Shown: piece after piece, positions 52,736 to 61,124 of the stretch
How the letters are laid out: the number at the start of each line of letters is the position of its first letter
Numbering within the stretch: the first letter of the stretch is position 1
Assembly: GCA_031549605.1 (NCBI GenBank)
Contig: JAVBPM010000027.1
Coordinates: 4,929-68,928, forward strand
Reading direction: 5' to 3'
Length of the DNA: 64,000 nt
Source of the DNA: WRAI01 sp031549605
GTDB taxonomy: Bacteria; Bacillota; Clostridia; Oscillospirales; UBA929
The notes under the pieces: model-generated
Seen by the model: the letters and a program-made list of their open reading frames with translations, nothing else
Databases searched by the model: none
Told to the model about the DNA's origin: nothing
Translations under genes and position numbers: made by a program

Positions 52736-53320
52736 TTATATCTCGAGATACTGCCTACTTATCCCAACATAGTTCTCCTTAAGTAATGTAGTGAATCCTG
52801 TCTCCCACCTTTTCACTGTGCCATGATGCACGCCCAAAACTCTGGCCAACGCAGGTCGCGACAGCCTATTAGCCTTCCGCAATTCTCGAATCTGCTCAGC
52901 TTGTCCGTCGTACAGAAACCTATGGTACGAATCGAGTAAATCAACCACAGCCACCCCAAACAACGCCGCAGCAACCCCCAGCTTGTCCAACGGATACACC
53001 GAAATACCACGCTCCCAACGTAGATAGGTGCCGGTGTCGATACCAATAGCCGCTGCCACATCTACCTGCCTCAACCTACACTGCCTCCGATAATAACGAA
53101 GCTTGTCCGCCACGGACGCATCAGCCTCCGGCACAACCACGACCTCCACAGCGCCGCTGTATTGTTCCTGTTTGATGACATGGACATACAGCGGCGCATA
53201 TTTTGTTTTGCCCTTAACCGTACACATATAAATAGCGAGCGTATTGCTCACCGCCCACGCCAACCGCCACGGCGATAAATGGGGTGCGTGGTGCGCTGTG
53301 TCGCGTTCCAAAGTTCCCAT
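52736..53320 (-). CDS. Helix-turn-helix protein at the right junction
   Basis: 194 residues as read from the ATG at 53320, just inside the element. Two XRE-like helix-turn-helix units lie near 84-135 (L-R-Q-V-D-V-A-A-A-I-G-I-D-T) and near 145-190 (L-S-R-P-A-L-A-R-V-L-G-V-H-H-G-T-V). Neither this ATG nor the next (53227) has a ribosome site. It lies downstream of the sigK N-half on the same strand, so it could be made under sigK control. On the excised circle the recombinase frame would flow into it. A role in excision is inferred. Confidence 0.68.
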   Translation of the reverse strand: MGTLERDTAHHAPHLSPWRLAWAVSNTLAIYMCTVKGKTKYAPLYVHVIKQEQYSGAVEVVVVPEADASVADKLRYYRRQCRLRQVDVAAAIGIDTGTYLRWERGISVYPLDKLGVAAALFGVAVVDLLDSYHRFLYDGQAEQIRELRKANRLSRPALARVLGVHHGTVKRWETGFTTLLKENYVGISRQYLEI

Positions 53321-53676
53321 TTTGATAGTATTGCTTTTTCAATACATCGGCAGGCGTAGGTGGCGAAGCGGGCTCCTTTTTCGGGGTCAAAGGTGAGCAC
53401 TGCCTTGATGAGGCCAATGTTGCCGCTGGACAGCAGGTCCTCGTAGTCGCTTTCGCTGGCGTAGAATTTGCGTGCAATGTGCGTGACCAGCCGCATGTTG
53501 TGTTCGATAAGCGCGTCCTGCGCGCGTTTGTCGCCCTGCTTATAGCGCAGCCACAGCGCCGACTCCTCCTCGCCGGTCAATCGTCGCGGGAAAGAGCCAC
53601 CACGGCTGCTCAGTCGCAGGCTGAGGTACAAACTGTGCACCATGAGGGCCAAAGTAATGGAAATTATAGGAAACAC
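53248..53676 (-). CDS. sigK: RNA polymerase sigma-K factor, N-terminal half (split gene)
   Basis: True sigK codons run from 53676 or 53643 to 53338 (up to 113 codons); the frame then goes 29 codons into the element and stops. Region 2 is clear: H-N-M-R-L-V-T-H-I-A-R-K-F, D-L-L-S-S-G-N-I-G-L-I-K-A, and A-T-Y-A-C-R-C-I-E at the junction. A hydrophobic leader before S-F-P-R-R-L-T resembles the cleaved pro-sequence of sigma-K. The start is uncertain: a GTG at 53676 overlaps its own GGGAGG, and the ATG at 53643 has no ribosome site. Without excision the product lacks promoter -35 recognition. Confidence 0.88.
   Translation of the reverse strand: MFPIISITLALMVHSLYLSLRLSSRGGSFPRRLTGEEESALWLRYKQGDKRAQDALIEHNMRLVTHIARKFYASESDYEDLLSSGNIGLIKAVLTFDPEKGARFATYACRCIEKAILSKWELWNATQRTTHPIYRRGGWRGR
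53330..53346. other. Right attachment site of the sigK element
   Basis: The partner of 32966-32982. On the minus strand the sigK frame reads C-I-E here, then leaves the gene; exchange at TTT (53336-53338) joins it to N-E-F-R-M-Q-F-R. Confidence 0.75.
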
Positions 53677-53808
53677 CTCCCAACTCGTTTCAGTTTATGA
53701 GGTGCCGTTTTTGTCCTATGTCTGCTATTTATGCAGGAATTGTCCTAGTTTAGGTTTGGTTTTTGCGCACGTCCTTTCGCGGCGTCCACTCCGACGCGAC
53801 ATTTATAC

Positions 53809-53837
53809 TTGAGATTTGACGACAATTGCTGTATTAT
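53809..53837 (+). promoter_or_regulatory. Promoter of the Na/Pi cotransporter
   Basis: TTGAGA (53809-53814) and TATTAT (53832-53837), 17-base spacer. Confidence 0.65.
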
Positions 53838-53886
53838 GGTACACAGCGATTTGTGCTGATTTTGGGCATGGGAGGATTATTGGTTG

Positions 53887-55677
53887 ATGGATATGCTGTT
53901 TACCATTATTTTGCCGTTGCTTGGCGGCGTCGCCATTTTTATCTACGGCATGAACCTAATGTCGGCCGGGCTGGAAAAACTGGCCGGCAGTAAGCTGGAG
54001 TATATACTCGAGCGATTGACCCGCAATCTGTTTACCGCACTACTGCTGGGCATGCTTGTCACGGCGGTCATCCAGAGTTCGTCGGCCACGACGGTTATGG
54101 TTGTCGGCTTTGTCAACGCCCGCATGATGAAGCTCAAGCAAGCGGTCGGCGTCATTATGGGCGCCAACATCGGCACCTGCGTGACCTCGCTGCTGCTGGG
54201 GCTGGGCGACATCGACAGCAAAAGCGGCGTGCTGGCGCTGATTAAGCCGACCAGCTTTGCGCCCGTCCTGCTGGTAATCGGCGTCGTGTTGTTGATGACG
54301 GCCAAGCGCGGCTTCAAGCGCGACCTGGCCGGTATTTTGCTTGGTTTTGGTATTTTGTTTACCGGCATGCACCTCATGGAGATTGCCGCGGCGCCGCTCA
54401 AGGACAACGAGGGCTTCCGCAACCTCTTTACCATGTTCACCAACCCGCTGCTGGGCATTGCCGTTGGCGCGCTGGTCACGGCCATTATCCAAAGTTCCTC
54501 GGCGTCGATTGGTATTTTGCAATCGTTCAGCTCTCTGGGCATCATTCCGTTTTCGGCGGCGGCACCCATTATTATGGGCCAAAACATCGGCACCTGTGCC
54601 ACGGCCATGCTGTCGAGCATCGGCGCCAACCGCAACGCCAAGCGCGCCGCGCTGGTGCACCTGTATTTCAACCTCATTGGCACCGGGGTTTTTATCGCGC
54701 TGTTGTACGCGCTACACTCGATTATTACGCTGCCGTTTTGGAATGACTCGGTCAACCGCACCGGCATCGCCATGTTTCACCTGGTGTTCAATCTGGTCAA
54801 CACCGTTGTGTTGCTGCCGTTCACCGGCCTGTTGGTCAAGCTGGCCAAGCTGACGCTGCCCAGCTCGGAGGACAAGCGCGCCGAGAGCAGCCTGCTGGAC
54901 GAACGCTTTTTGACCACGCCGTCGCTGGCACTTGACCGCGCCCGTGCTACGACGGTGGATATGTCGCTGCTGGCTATGGACAACTACCACAGCGCCGTAT
55001 CGTTGCTGTGGGATTATGACGAGAAAAAATACCGCAAGCTGATGGAAAACGAGGCCTTGATGGACCGCTACGAGGTCAAAATCGGCCAGTATCTGCTCAA
55101 GCTCAACAACCACGAGCTGTCGTACGAGGAAACGCGCATGGTTAACGAGCTGCTGCGCAGCGTCGGCGATATGGAGCGCATCGGCGACTACGCTGTCAAC
55201 GTGGCCGAGCAGGCCGCCGACAAGCACAGTGCCTTTGTCGGCTTCTCCGATTCGGCCAACCGCGAGCTGGTGCTGATAACCGACGCGGTCGAGGAGCTGT
55301 TGGACATCACCTGTCAGTGCTACAGCCAAAAGGACGCCGAGCTGGCCGCCAACATCGAGCCGCTGGAGCAGACGGTCGACATGATGACCAGCGAGCTCAA
55401 GGAACGGCACATAGCCCGCCTGCAACAGGGTCGGTGTACGGCCGAGACGGGCGCGCTGTATCTCGAGCTGCTGATCAATTTGGAGCGCATTGCCGACCAC
55501 TGCTCTAATCTGGGCGTGGCGGTGGTACAAGGCTACGGCCTTGGCCATCAGGGTAGCATTTTTGATACCCACGAGTATATCCGTAAGCTGCACGCGGGCG
55601 GCGACAAGGTGTACGACCGCGTGTATGCTCAGTACACAGAGAAATACGTCGGCGCTATGGAGAAAATTACGCTGTAG
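53887..55677 (+). CDS. Na/Pi cotransporter family protein with PhoU-like domain
   Basis: A 596-residue protein with about eight membrane segments. The two inverted QSSS repeats typical of NptA/SLC34 transporters are Q-S-S-S-A-T-T with G-A-N-I-G-T-C and Q-S-S-S-A-S-I with G-Q-N-I-G-T-C. A cytoplasmic C-terminal PhoU-like helical domain follows from about 360. It imports phosphate with sodium. The ATG at 53887 or a TTG one codon earlier may be used; GGAGG lies upstream. Own promoter and terminator. Confidence 0.93.
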   Translation: MDMLFTIILPLLGGVAIFIYGMNLMSAGLEKLAGSKLEYILERLTRNLFTALLLGMLVTAVIQSSSATTVMVVGFVNARMMKLKQAVGVIMGANIGTCVTSLLLGLGDIDSKSGVLALIKPTSFAPVLLVIGVVLLMTAKRGFKRDLAGILLGFGILFTGMHLMEIAAAPLKDNEGFRNLFTMFTNPLLGIAVGALVTAIIQSSSASIGILQSFSSLGIIPFSAAAPIIMGQNIGTCATAMLSSIGANRNAKRAALVHLYFNLIGTGVFIALLYALHSIITLPFWNDSVNRTGIAMFHLVFNLVNTVVLLPFTGLLVKLAKLTLPSSEDKRAESSLLDERFLTTPSLALDRARATTVDMSLLAMDNYHSAVSLLWDYDEKKYRKLMENEALMDRYEVKIGQYLLKLNNHELSYEETRMVNELLRSVGDMERIGDYAVNVAEQAADKHSAFVGFSDSANRELVLITDAVEELLDITCQCYSQKDAELAANIEPLEQTVDMMTSELKERHIARLQQGRCTAETGALYLELLINLERIADHCSNLGVAVVQGYGLGHQGSIFDTHEYIRKLHAGGDKVYDRVYAQYTEKYVGAMEKITL

Positions 55678-55698
55678 CGGGTAGCGTTTGCCGTCTGT

Positions 55699-55734
55699 CG
55701 ACCAAGGGCCGTTTGGCGCTTGGTCGCTGTTTTT
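55699..55734 (+). terminator. Terminator of the Na/Pi cotransporter
   Basis: Stem 55699-55710 with 55715-55726, one G-G mismatch, then CTGTTTTT. Confidence 0.75.
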
Positions 55735-55762
55735 CCTGAGAAGAAACATAGGAGTGGTTGGC

Positions 55763-56461
55763 TTGCAGCAAATTCTCAGCTTGGTGCGTCGTTGCGTGCA
55801 GGAATACAATATGATTGGTGCCGGAGACGGCGTGGCTGTCGGGCTGTCGGGCGGCAAGGACTCGTTGCTGCTGGTGCAAGCGCTGGCGCTGTTGCGTCGG
55901 TTTTACCCCGTGCCCTATTCGCTGCAGGCCATTACCATTGACAATGGCTTTCCCAATGTCGATTTTACGCCGCTGGCCGATTTCTGCGCGGCGCTGGAGG
56001 TGCCCTATACCATTGTCAAAACCGACATTGCCGAGCTGATCTTTGACATCCGCAAGGAGTCAAATCCCTGCTCACTGTGTGCCAAGATGCGGCGCGGTGT
56101 ACTGCACGGTGCTGCTGTTGAGCGTGGCTGTCGTGTTGTTGCGCTGGGTCACCACTATGACGACGCCGTGGAGACGGCGCTGATGAATCTGTTGTCGGGC
56201 GGGCGGTTTGCCTCCTTTGCGCCCAAGAGCTATCTCAGCCGCCGCGATGTCACGCTGATTCGGCCACTGCTGTATGTGCATGAAAAGGACGTCGTGCCAC
56301 TGGCGCGCACGCTGCCGGTGATGAAAAGCCCTTGCCCGGTCGACGGAAAGACCAATCGCGAGGACACCAAGCAGCTGATTAAGAGCCTGCAAAAAACCTA
56401 TCCGCAGATTAAGCAGCGCATCTTTCATGCGCTGCAACAGATGCCCGAATGGAAAAAATAG
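55763..56461 (+). CDS. TtcA-like PP-loop tRNA thiolation enzyme
   Basis: This 232-residue protein has the PP-loop S-G-G-K-D-S near 31, which activates a tRNA base with ATP, and C-S-L-C (near 112) plus a later Cys in S-P-C-P-V-D (near 197). These match the Fe-S/thiol cysteines of TtcA (2-thiocytidine at position 32). A TTG start at 55763 is chosen because GGAG lies 8 bases before and the protein then begins like its relatives (L-Q-Q-I-L-S-L-V-R-R-C-V-Q-E-Y). A cysteine desulfurase at 2535 could supply sulfur. Confidence 0.87.
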   Translation: MQQILSLVRRCVQEYNMIGAGDGVAVGLSGGKDSLLLVQALALLRRFYPVPYSLQAITIDNGFPNVDFTPLADFCAALEVPYTIVKTDIAELIFDIRKESNPCSLCAKMRRGVLHGAAVERGCRVVALGHHYDDAVETALMNLLSGGRFASFAPKSYLSRRDVTLIRPLLYVHEKDVVPLARTLPVMKSPCPVDGKTNREDTKQLIKSLQKTYPQIKQRIFHALQQMPEWKK

Positions 56462-56496
56462 CAGCTGTGCATCTGCACTGTAGTACAACATGATAA

Positions 56497-56526
56497 AACA
56501 GCGGCGGTCATCTGACCGCCGCTGTT
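56497..56526. terminator. Bidirectional terminator between ttcA-like gene and rpoD
   Basis: A 14-bp perfect stem (56497-56510 with 56513-56526); TTTT follows on the minus strand. Confidence 0.8.
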
Positions 56527-56560
56527 GCTATGTACACCGTTGGCGCGTGCACCAAACGGC

Positions 56561-57673
56561 TTAGTTAAGGTAGTCGCGCAGCTTGCGGCTGCGGCTGGGG
56601 TGGCGCAGCTTGCGCAGCGCCTTGGCTTCAATTTGGCGGATGCGCTCGCGCGTGACATTAAACTCGCGGCCGACCTCCTCCAGCGTGCGCGTGCGGCCGT
56701 CCTCAATGCCAAAGCGCAGCTTGAGCACCTTTTCCTCGCGCGGGGTCAGCGAGCCCAGCACATCGAGCAGCTGCTCTTTGAGCAGCGTGTAGCTGGCGGC
56801 CTCGGCCGGTTCGCTGGCGGCCTCGTCGGGGATAAAGTCGCCCAGATGGCTGTCCTCTTCCTCGCCGATTGGCGTTTCGAGCGACACCGGCTCCTGCGCG
56901 ATTTTCATAATCTCGCGCACGCGGTCGACGCTCATGCCCATCTCCTCGCTGATTTCCTCGGGTGAGGGGTCGTGACCCAGCTCCTGCAGCAGCTGGCGCG
57001 ACACGCGGATGACCTTGTTGATGGTCTCCACCATGTGCACAGGGATGCGGATGGTGCGCGCCTGGTCGGCAATGGCGCGCGTGATGGCCTGACGGATCCA
57101 CCACGTCGCGTACGTGGAGAACTTGTAGCCCTTGGTGTAGTCAAACTTCTCAACAGCCTTGATCAGGCCGAGATTGCCCTCCTGAATGAGGTCGAGAAAC
57201 AACATACCACGGCCGCCATAGCGCTTGGCTATGCTGACAACCAGACGCAGGTTGGCTTCGGCCAGCTTTATTTTGGCGTTTTCGTCGCCCTCACACATAC
57301 GGCGCGCGAGGTCAACCTCTTCGTCGCCGGTCAGCAGCGGCACTTTGCCGATTTCCTTGAGGTACATACGAACAGGGTCGTCTAGGTTAAAGCTCTCGGC
57401 CAGCAGGTCGGTGTTGGCCAGTTCCTCGCGTGGAATTTCCTCGACCTCACTCAGTTCGATGGGCGCATCCTCACTGGGTTCGGCCAGCTCTTCGCCATCA
57501 CTGAGCTCAATGCCGCAGCCCTCGAGATTTTCATACAGCCGGTCAATCTGTTCCGTTTCAATGTCCAGTTCTTCCAGCGCGTCGGCGATATCCTTGTTGG
57601 ACAGGCTGCCCTTGCGCTTACCCATCTCAATCAGCTCAAGCATGGCCGAGTGTTTGTCCTGCTGGTCACTCAT
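56561..57673 (-). CDS. rpoD: Housekeeping RNA polymerase sigma factor (sigma-A)
   Basis: A 370-residue primary sigma factor: region 1.1-like N-terminus, region 1.2, region 2 (D-L-I-Q-E-G-N-L-G-L-I-K-A-V-E-K-F, T-Y-A-T-W-W-I-R-Q-A), region 3 and region 4 (V-T-R-E-R-I-R-Q-I-E-A-K-A-L-R-K-L). Overlaps the end of dnaG by 8 bases; the classic macromolecular-synthesis operon. Confidence 0.98.
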   Translation of the reverse strand: MSDQQDKHSAMLELIEMGKRKGSLSNKDIADALEELDIETEQIDRLYENLEGCGIELSDGEELAEPSEDAPIELSEVEEIPREELANTDLLAESFNLDDPVRMYLKEIGKVPLLTGDEEVDLARRMCEGDENAKIKLAEANLRLVVSIAKRYGGRGMLFLDLIQEGNLGLIKAVEKFDYTKGYKFSTYATWWIRQAITRAIADQARTIRIPVHMVETINKVIRVSRQLLQELGHDPSPEEISEEMGMSVDRVREIMKIAQEPVSLETPIGEEEDSHLGDFIPDEAASEPAEAASYTLLKEQLLDVLGSLTPREEKVLKLRFGIEDGRTRTLEEVGREFNVTRERIRQIEAKALRKLRHPSRSRKLRDYLN

Positions 57674-59384
57674 CGTTGTTTCCTCCGTATCCTTTTTTGT
57701 TTCGTACTTGGTTCATCATAATTCTCAGCTGCTCGTCGCCGTCGGCGGTATGTAGCGCCCGCTGGCTCTGCAGCGTTGACACGCAGTCGTGCAGCGCCTG
57801 CCGGTTGGCGGCCTGCGACAGCGGCTTTTGCATCAGCCGCGCCAGCCGTCCCGACTCCTCCGAGGACAAGTCGAGTGCCGCCAGGCCGGCCTGTCCACCC
57901 AGCGCATGCAGACGGGCGAAGATGTCCTTGAGAAAGGGGTCGGTAAAATCGTCGGCCGTCAGGTCGGGTGGCAGCTGTGCCCACATCGAGCTGTCAAGCA
58001 GCAGGATGCGCAGCAAATCCTCCTCGGCCGTCAGCGCCTTGGCTTGTGCGCGCTGGGGGCCGGTGCGGCCGTCGGGGTTTTGCAGCAGCTGGCGCGTTTC
58101 CTTCCGCTGGCGCTGCTTCAGCCTCTTTTTGATTTCAGCGGCCACAACATCGACCGAAACGCCGGCCACCTGCGCGGCGCGGCCGGTGTAGATCTCGCGC
58201 TCGATGGGACTGCTCAGCGCCACAATGGTCTCAACAGCTTCTTGCAGGTATGCCACGCGGCCCTCGTCGGCCGTCAGGTCGTGGCGCGCCTGCACGCTGG
58301 TCAGCGCGTGGTCGGCATGGCTCTTGGCGTTGTCCAGCAGCTTGGCAAAGGCTTCGCGGCCAAACCTCTGGATAAACTCATCGGGGTCTTTGGCGCCGGT
58401 CAGCGATAGTATGCGCACGTTCAGCCCCGCCTTTTGCAGAATGGGTGCAGCGCGCGCCGCCGCCTTTTGGCCCGCCTCGTCGCTGTCGTAGGCGACGACC
58501 GCCTCCCGCACATAGCGGGCAATCAGCGCGGCGTGCTGGCCGGTCAGTGCCGTGCCCAGACTGGCGACGGCCGAGTCAAAGCCGGCCTGATAGAGCGCCA
58601 GCGTGTCGAGGTAGCCCTCGGTCAGCACAAAGCGGCCGCTCTTGGTGTTCTTGGCCTCGTGCAGCGCGTACAGCTGTCGGCTCTTGGAAAACAGCAGCGT
58701 CTCGGGCGAGTTGAGGTACTTGGGCGGCGTATCGTCCAGCGAGCGCCCGCCAAAGGCAATCACCCGCTTGCGCACATCGAGGATGGGAAACATCAGCCGG
58801 TTGCGGAACTTGTCGTAGAAACCGCCCTTGCTGTTCTGCACCAGCAGGCCGGCGGCCAGCAGCTGGCCCTTGTCATGCCCCAGCGCCGTCATGGCGCGCA
58901 GCAGACCATCCCAGCCGGACGGCGCAAAGCCGACGCCAAACCGCTTGACCATAGTCGGCGACAGGCCTCGCTTTTGCAAGTAGGCGACCGCCGTGTGACT
59001 GCCCGGCCCCGAAAGCTGTGCGTGAAACCAGCGCGCGGCGTCGCGCATGATGGTAATCAGCTGGTCGGTCTGCTTCTGGCGCACGTCGTTGGAGTCCTCG
59101 GGCATGGTCATGCCGGCGCGCGTGGCAAGAAACTCGATGGCCTCAATAAAGCTGAGGTTTTCGGCCGCCTTGACAAACTGCACAGCGCCGCCGCCGGCTC
59201 CGCAGCCAAAGCAATAGTACATCTGCTTTTCCGGCGTCACGTGGAAAGAGGGCGTTTTTTCGCGATGGAAGGGACACAGTCCAACCCAACTGCCGCCCTT
59301 GTGCTGCAACGTCGAGTAGCTGCCGATTAGGTCGAGAATATCTGTTTTCAGAATCACCTCGTCTATAAAAGACGTGGGCAGCAT
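57666..59384 (-). CDS. dnaG: DNA primase
   Basis: 572 residues: N-terminal CHC2 zinc finger (C-P-F-H, C-F-G-C-G), the primase core with Toprim motifs (T-E-G-Y-L-D and Y-D-S-D-E-A-G), and a short C-terminal DnaB-binding region. It makes RNA primers at the replication fork. Starts 59 bases after the dgt-like gene. Confidence 0.97.
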   Translation of the reverse strand: MLPTSFIDEVILKTDILDLIGSYSTLQHKGGSWVGLCPFHREKTPSFHVTPEKQMYYCFGCGAGGGAVQFVKAAENLSFIEAIEFLATRAGMTMPEDSNDVRQKQTDQLITIMRDAARWFHAQLSGPGSHTAVAYLQKRGLSPTMVKRFGVGFAPSGWDGLLRAMTALGHDKGQLLAAGLLVQNSKGGFYDKFRNRLMFPILDVRKRVIAFGGRSLDDTPPKYLNSPETLLFSKSRQLYALHEAKNTKSGRFVLTEGYLDTLALYQAGFDSAVASLGTALTGQHAALIARYVREAVVAYDSDEAGQKAAARAAPILQKAGLNVRILSLTGAKDPDEFIQRFGREAFAKLLDNAKSHADHALTSVQARHDLTADEGRVAYLQEAVETIVALSSPIEREIYTGRAAQVAGVSVDVVAAEIKKRLKQRQRKETRQLLQNPDGRTGPQRAQAKALTAEEDLLRILLLDSSMWAQLPPDLTADDFTDPFLKDIFARLHALGGQAGLAALDLSSEESGRLARLMQKPLSQAANRQALHDCVSTLQSQRALHTADGDEQLRIMMNQVRNKKGYGGNNDE

Positions 59385-59443
59385 CGGCTCACCACCTTGA
59401 TAATATTACCATTCCAACTATTTATATACGGAAACGTCGAAAA

Positions 59444-60448
59444 TCAGACGTTTGTCCAGCCTTGCGGCACAAAAAGCTCGATATATTTGTTGACGGCGAA
59501 GCGGTCTGTCATGCCGGCAATGTAGTCGCAGGCAGCGCGCCGCACATCGGGCTCAAGCGCGACATACTCTTGCGGCAGCTCGCTCTGGTGGTTTGTGTAG
59601 TAGTGAAACAGCTGCGCCACAAGCTCTTGCGCCTTTTTCTCCTCGACCTTGGCAATCGAGCCAAAGTAGATGTTGTCAAACAGATAGCGCCGCAGCGCCA
59701 TCATGGCCTGCTCGACCTCGGCCGACATGGCGATGTCAGGCTGTCCGTCACTGGTGGCAATCACGTCGCAAATCATGCGGTCAATGCGCTTGCCGTGGCT
59801 GTCGCCCAGCACGGCAATGCAGTCGCGCGGCAGGTCGGACGGCGCAATCAACTCGGCGCGCAGCGCGTCGTCGATGTCGTGGTTGATGTAGGCAATGCGG
59901 TCGGCTTTGTGCACCAGCCGACCTTCCAGTGTGTCGGCCTTGATGGGCCCGGTGTGGCAGAGGATGCCGTTGCGCACCGCTTGCGTCAGGTTAAGCCCGG
60001 CGCCGTTTTTCTCTAGCCGGTCGACAACGCGCAGGCTCTGCTCATTGTGCTTAAAGCCGCCGCAGTCGGCCATCAAAGAGGCCAGCGTCGCCTCGCCGGT
60101 GTGGCCAAAGGGCGTGTGCCCCAAATCGTGACCCATGGCAATGGCCTCGCACAAATCCTCGTTGAGCGACAGCGCGCGCGCCATGGTGCGCGCAATGCGC
60201 GACACCTCCAGCGTATGTGTCAGCCGCGTGCGGTAGTGGTCACCCTCCGGCTTGAGAAAGACCTGCGTCTTATGCATCAGTCGCCGAAACGACTTGCTGT
60301 GTGTAATGCGGTCGATGTCGCGCTGAAAGGCGGTACGGGTGGGACAGGGCGTCTCGGGGCGAGCCCGTACATCGCCCTGTTGGCTGGGCAATCCAACGCG
60401 CGACAGCGTTTGCCGCTCTGTGCGCTGCTGGCTCTCGCGGTCGATCAT
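59444..60448 (-). CDS. dgt: dGTP triphosphohydrolase-like HD protein
   Basis: 334 residues with the HD-domain metal ligands H in R-L-T-H-T (near 76), H-D in G-H-D-L-G-H (near 107) and the helical fold of dGTPases. It hydrolyses dNTPs. Start at 60448 after GGGGTGG; the frame is open further upstream across the divergent promoter. The dgt-dnaG-rpoD order is common in Firmicutes. Confidence 0.9.
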   Translation of the reverse strand: MIDRESQQRTERQTLSRVGLPSQQGDVRARPETPCPTRTAFQRDIDRITHSKSFRRLMHKTQVFLKPEGDHYRTRLTHTLEVSRIARTMARALSLNEDLCEAIAMGHDLGHTPFGHTGEATLASLMADCGGFKHNEQSLRVVDRLEKNGAGLNLTQAVRNGILCHTGPIKADTLEGRLVHKADRIAYINHDIDDALRAELIAPSDLPRDCIAVLGDSHGKRIDRMICDVIATSDGQPDIAMSAEVEQAMMALRRYLFDNIYFGSIAKVEEKKAQELVAQLFHYYTNHQSELPQEYVALEPDVRRAACDYIAGMTDRFAVNKYIELFVPQGWTNV

Positions 60449-60523
60449 GCGCCCACCCCCCTGTCCTTTTATACGACACGCCGCAGCAAAAATCCTGCCT
60501 GTCCAAAACTTAATAGAAAGTTT

Positions 60524-60553
60524 ATTGAAAAACGGTCGTAGCTTTGGTATACT
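60524..60553 (+). promoter_or_regulatory. Promoter of hpf-nrdR
   Basis: TTGAAA (60524-60529) and TATACT (60548-60553), 18-base spacer. Confidence 0.65.
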
Positions 60554-60593
60554 GTAGCTAGGCTCAGTGTCACGATTGGAAAGGAGAATTCCC

Positions 60594-61121
60594 ATGAAAA
60601 TCGATTTTAACGAGAAAAACATTACCGGCTCGGACATGCTGCGCGCTTACGCAGAAAAAAAGCTGAAAAAGCTCGACCGCTACTTCAAGAAGGAACCCGA
60701 GATACGCGTCATGATGCGCATCGAGCACGAACGGCACAACTGCGAAATCACGCTGCACTCCGAGGGCACCTTCTTCCGCGCCTCGGTGGTGACCAACGAT
60801 ATGTACGCCTCGATTGACGCCTGCATCGCCTCGATTGAGCGTCAAATCCACAAGTACCGCACCAAGCTGGAGAAGCGCCTGCACGCCAAAGCCTTTGACC
60901 CGACGCCCGACTACGATCCCACGCCGTCCGACGACAGCGATTTTACGCTGCTGCGCCGCAAGGCCTTTAACCTCAAGCCGATGACGAGCGATGAGGCCAT
61001 TCTGCAGATGAACCTGCTGTCGCACACCTTCTACGTTTTCCGCGACATCGACAACAGCCAGGCCTTCTCGGTCGTGTACAGCCGTAAAAACGGCGGGTAC
61101 GGCATTATTTCGGAGGAATAG
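60594..61121 (+). CDS. hpf: Ribosome hibernation promoting factor, long form
   Basis: 175 residues: an N-terminal S30AE domain (to about 100) that sits in the decoding centre, a linker, and a C-terminal dimerisation domain (about 115-175), the long HPF that forms 100S ribosomes. AAGGAG precedes the ATG at 60594. Co-transcribed with nrdR, 3 bases away. Confidence 0.94.
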   Translation: MKIDFNEKNITGSDMLRAYAEKKLKKLDRYFKKEPEIRVMMRIEHERHNCEITLHSEGTFFRASVVTNDMYASIDACIASIERQIHKYRTKLEKRLHAKAFDPTPDYDPTPSDDSDFTLLRRKAFNLKPMTSDEAILQMNLLSHTFYVFRDIDNSQAFSVVYSRKNGGYGIISEE

Positions 61122-61124
61122 CCG

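Larger units (their letters stand above)
32974..53338. mobile_element. skin-like (sigK intervening) element, about 20.4 kb
   Basis: The segment separates the two halves of sigK, which lie in the same orientation and frame. It carries a large serine recombinase at its left end, as in the skin elements of Bacillus subtilis and Clostridioides difficile, where the recombinase excises the element in the mother cell to make functional sigK. The split falls at about codon 113, close to the B. subtilis position as I know it. Cargo includes phage-like replication genes, regulators, membrane proteins and a nested AT-rich cassette. Excision, timing and strand of the exchange are inferred. Confidence 0.88.
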
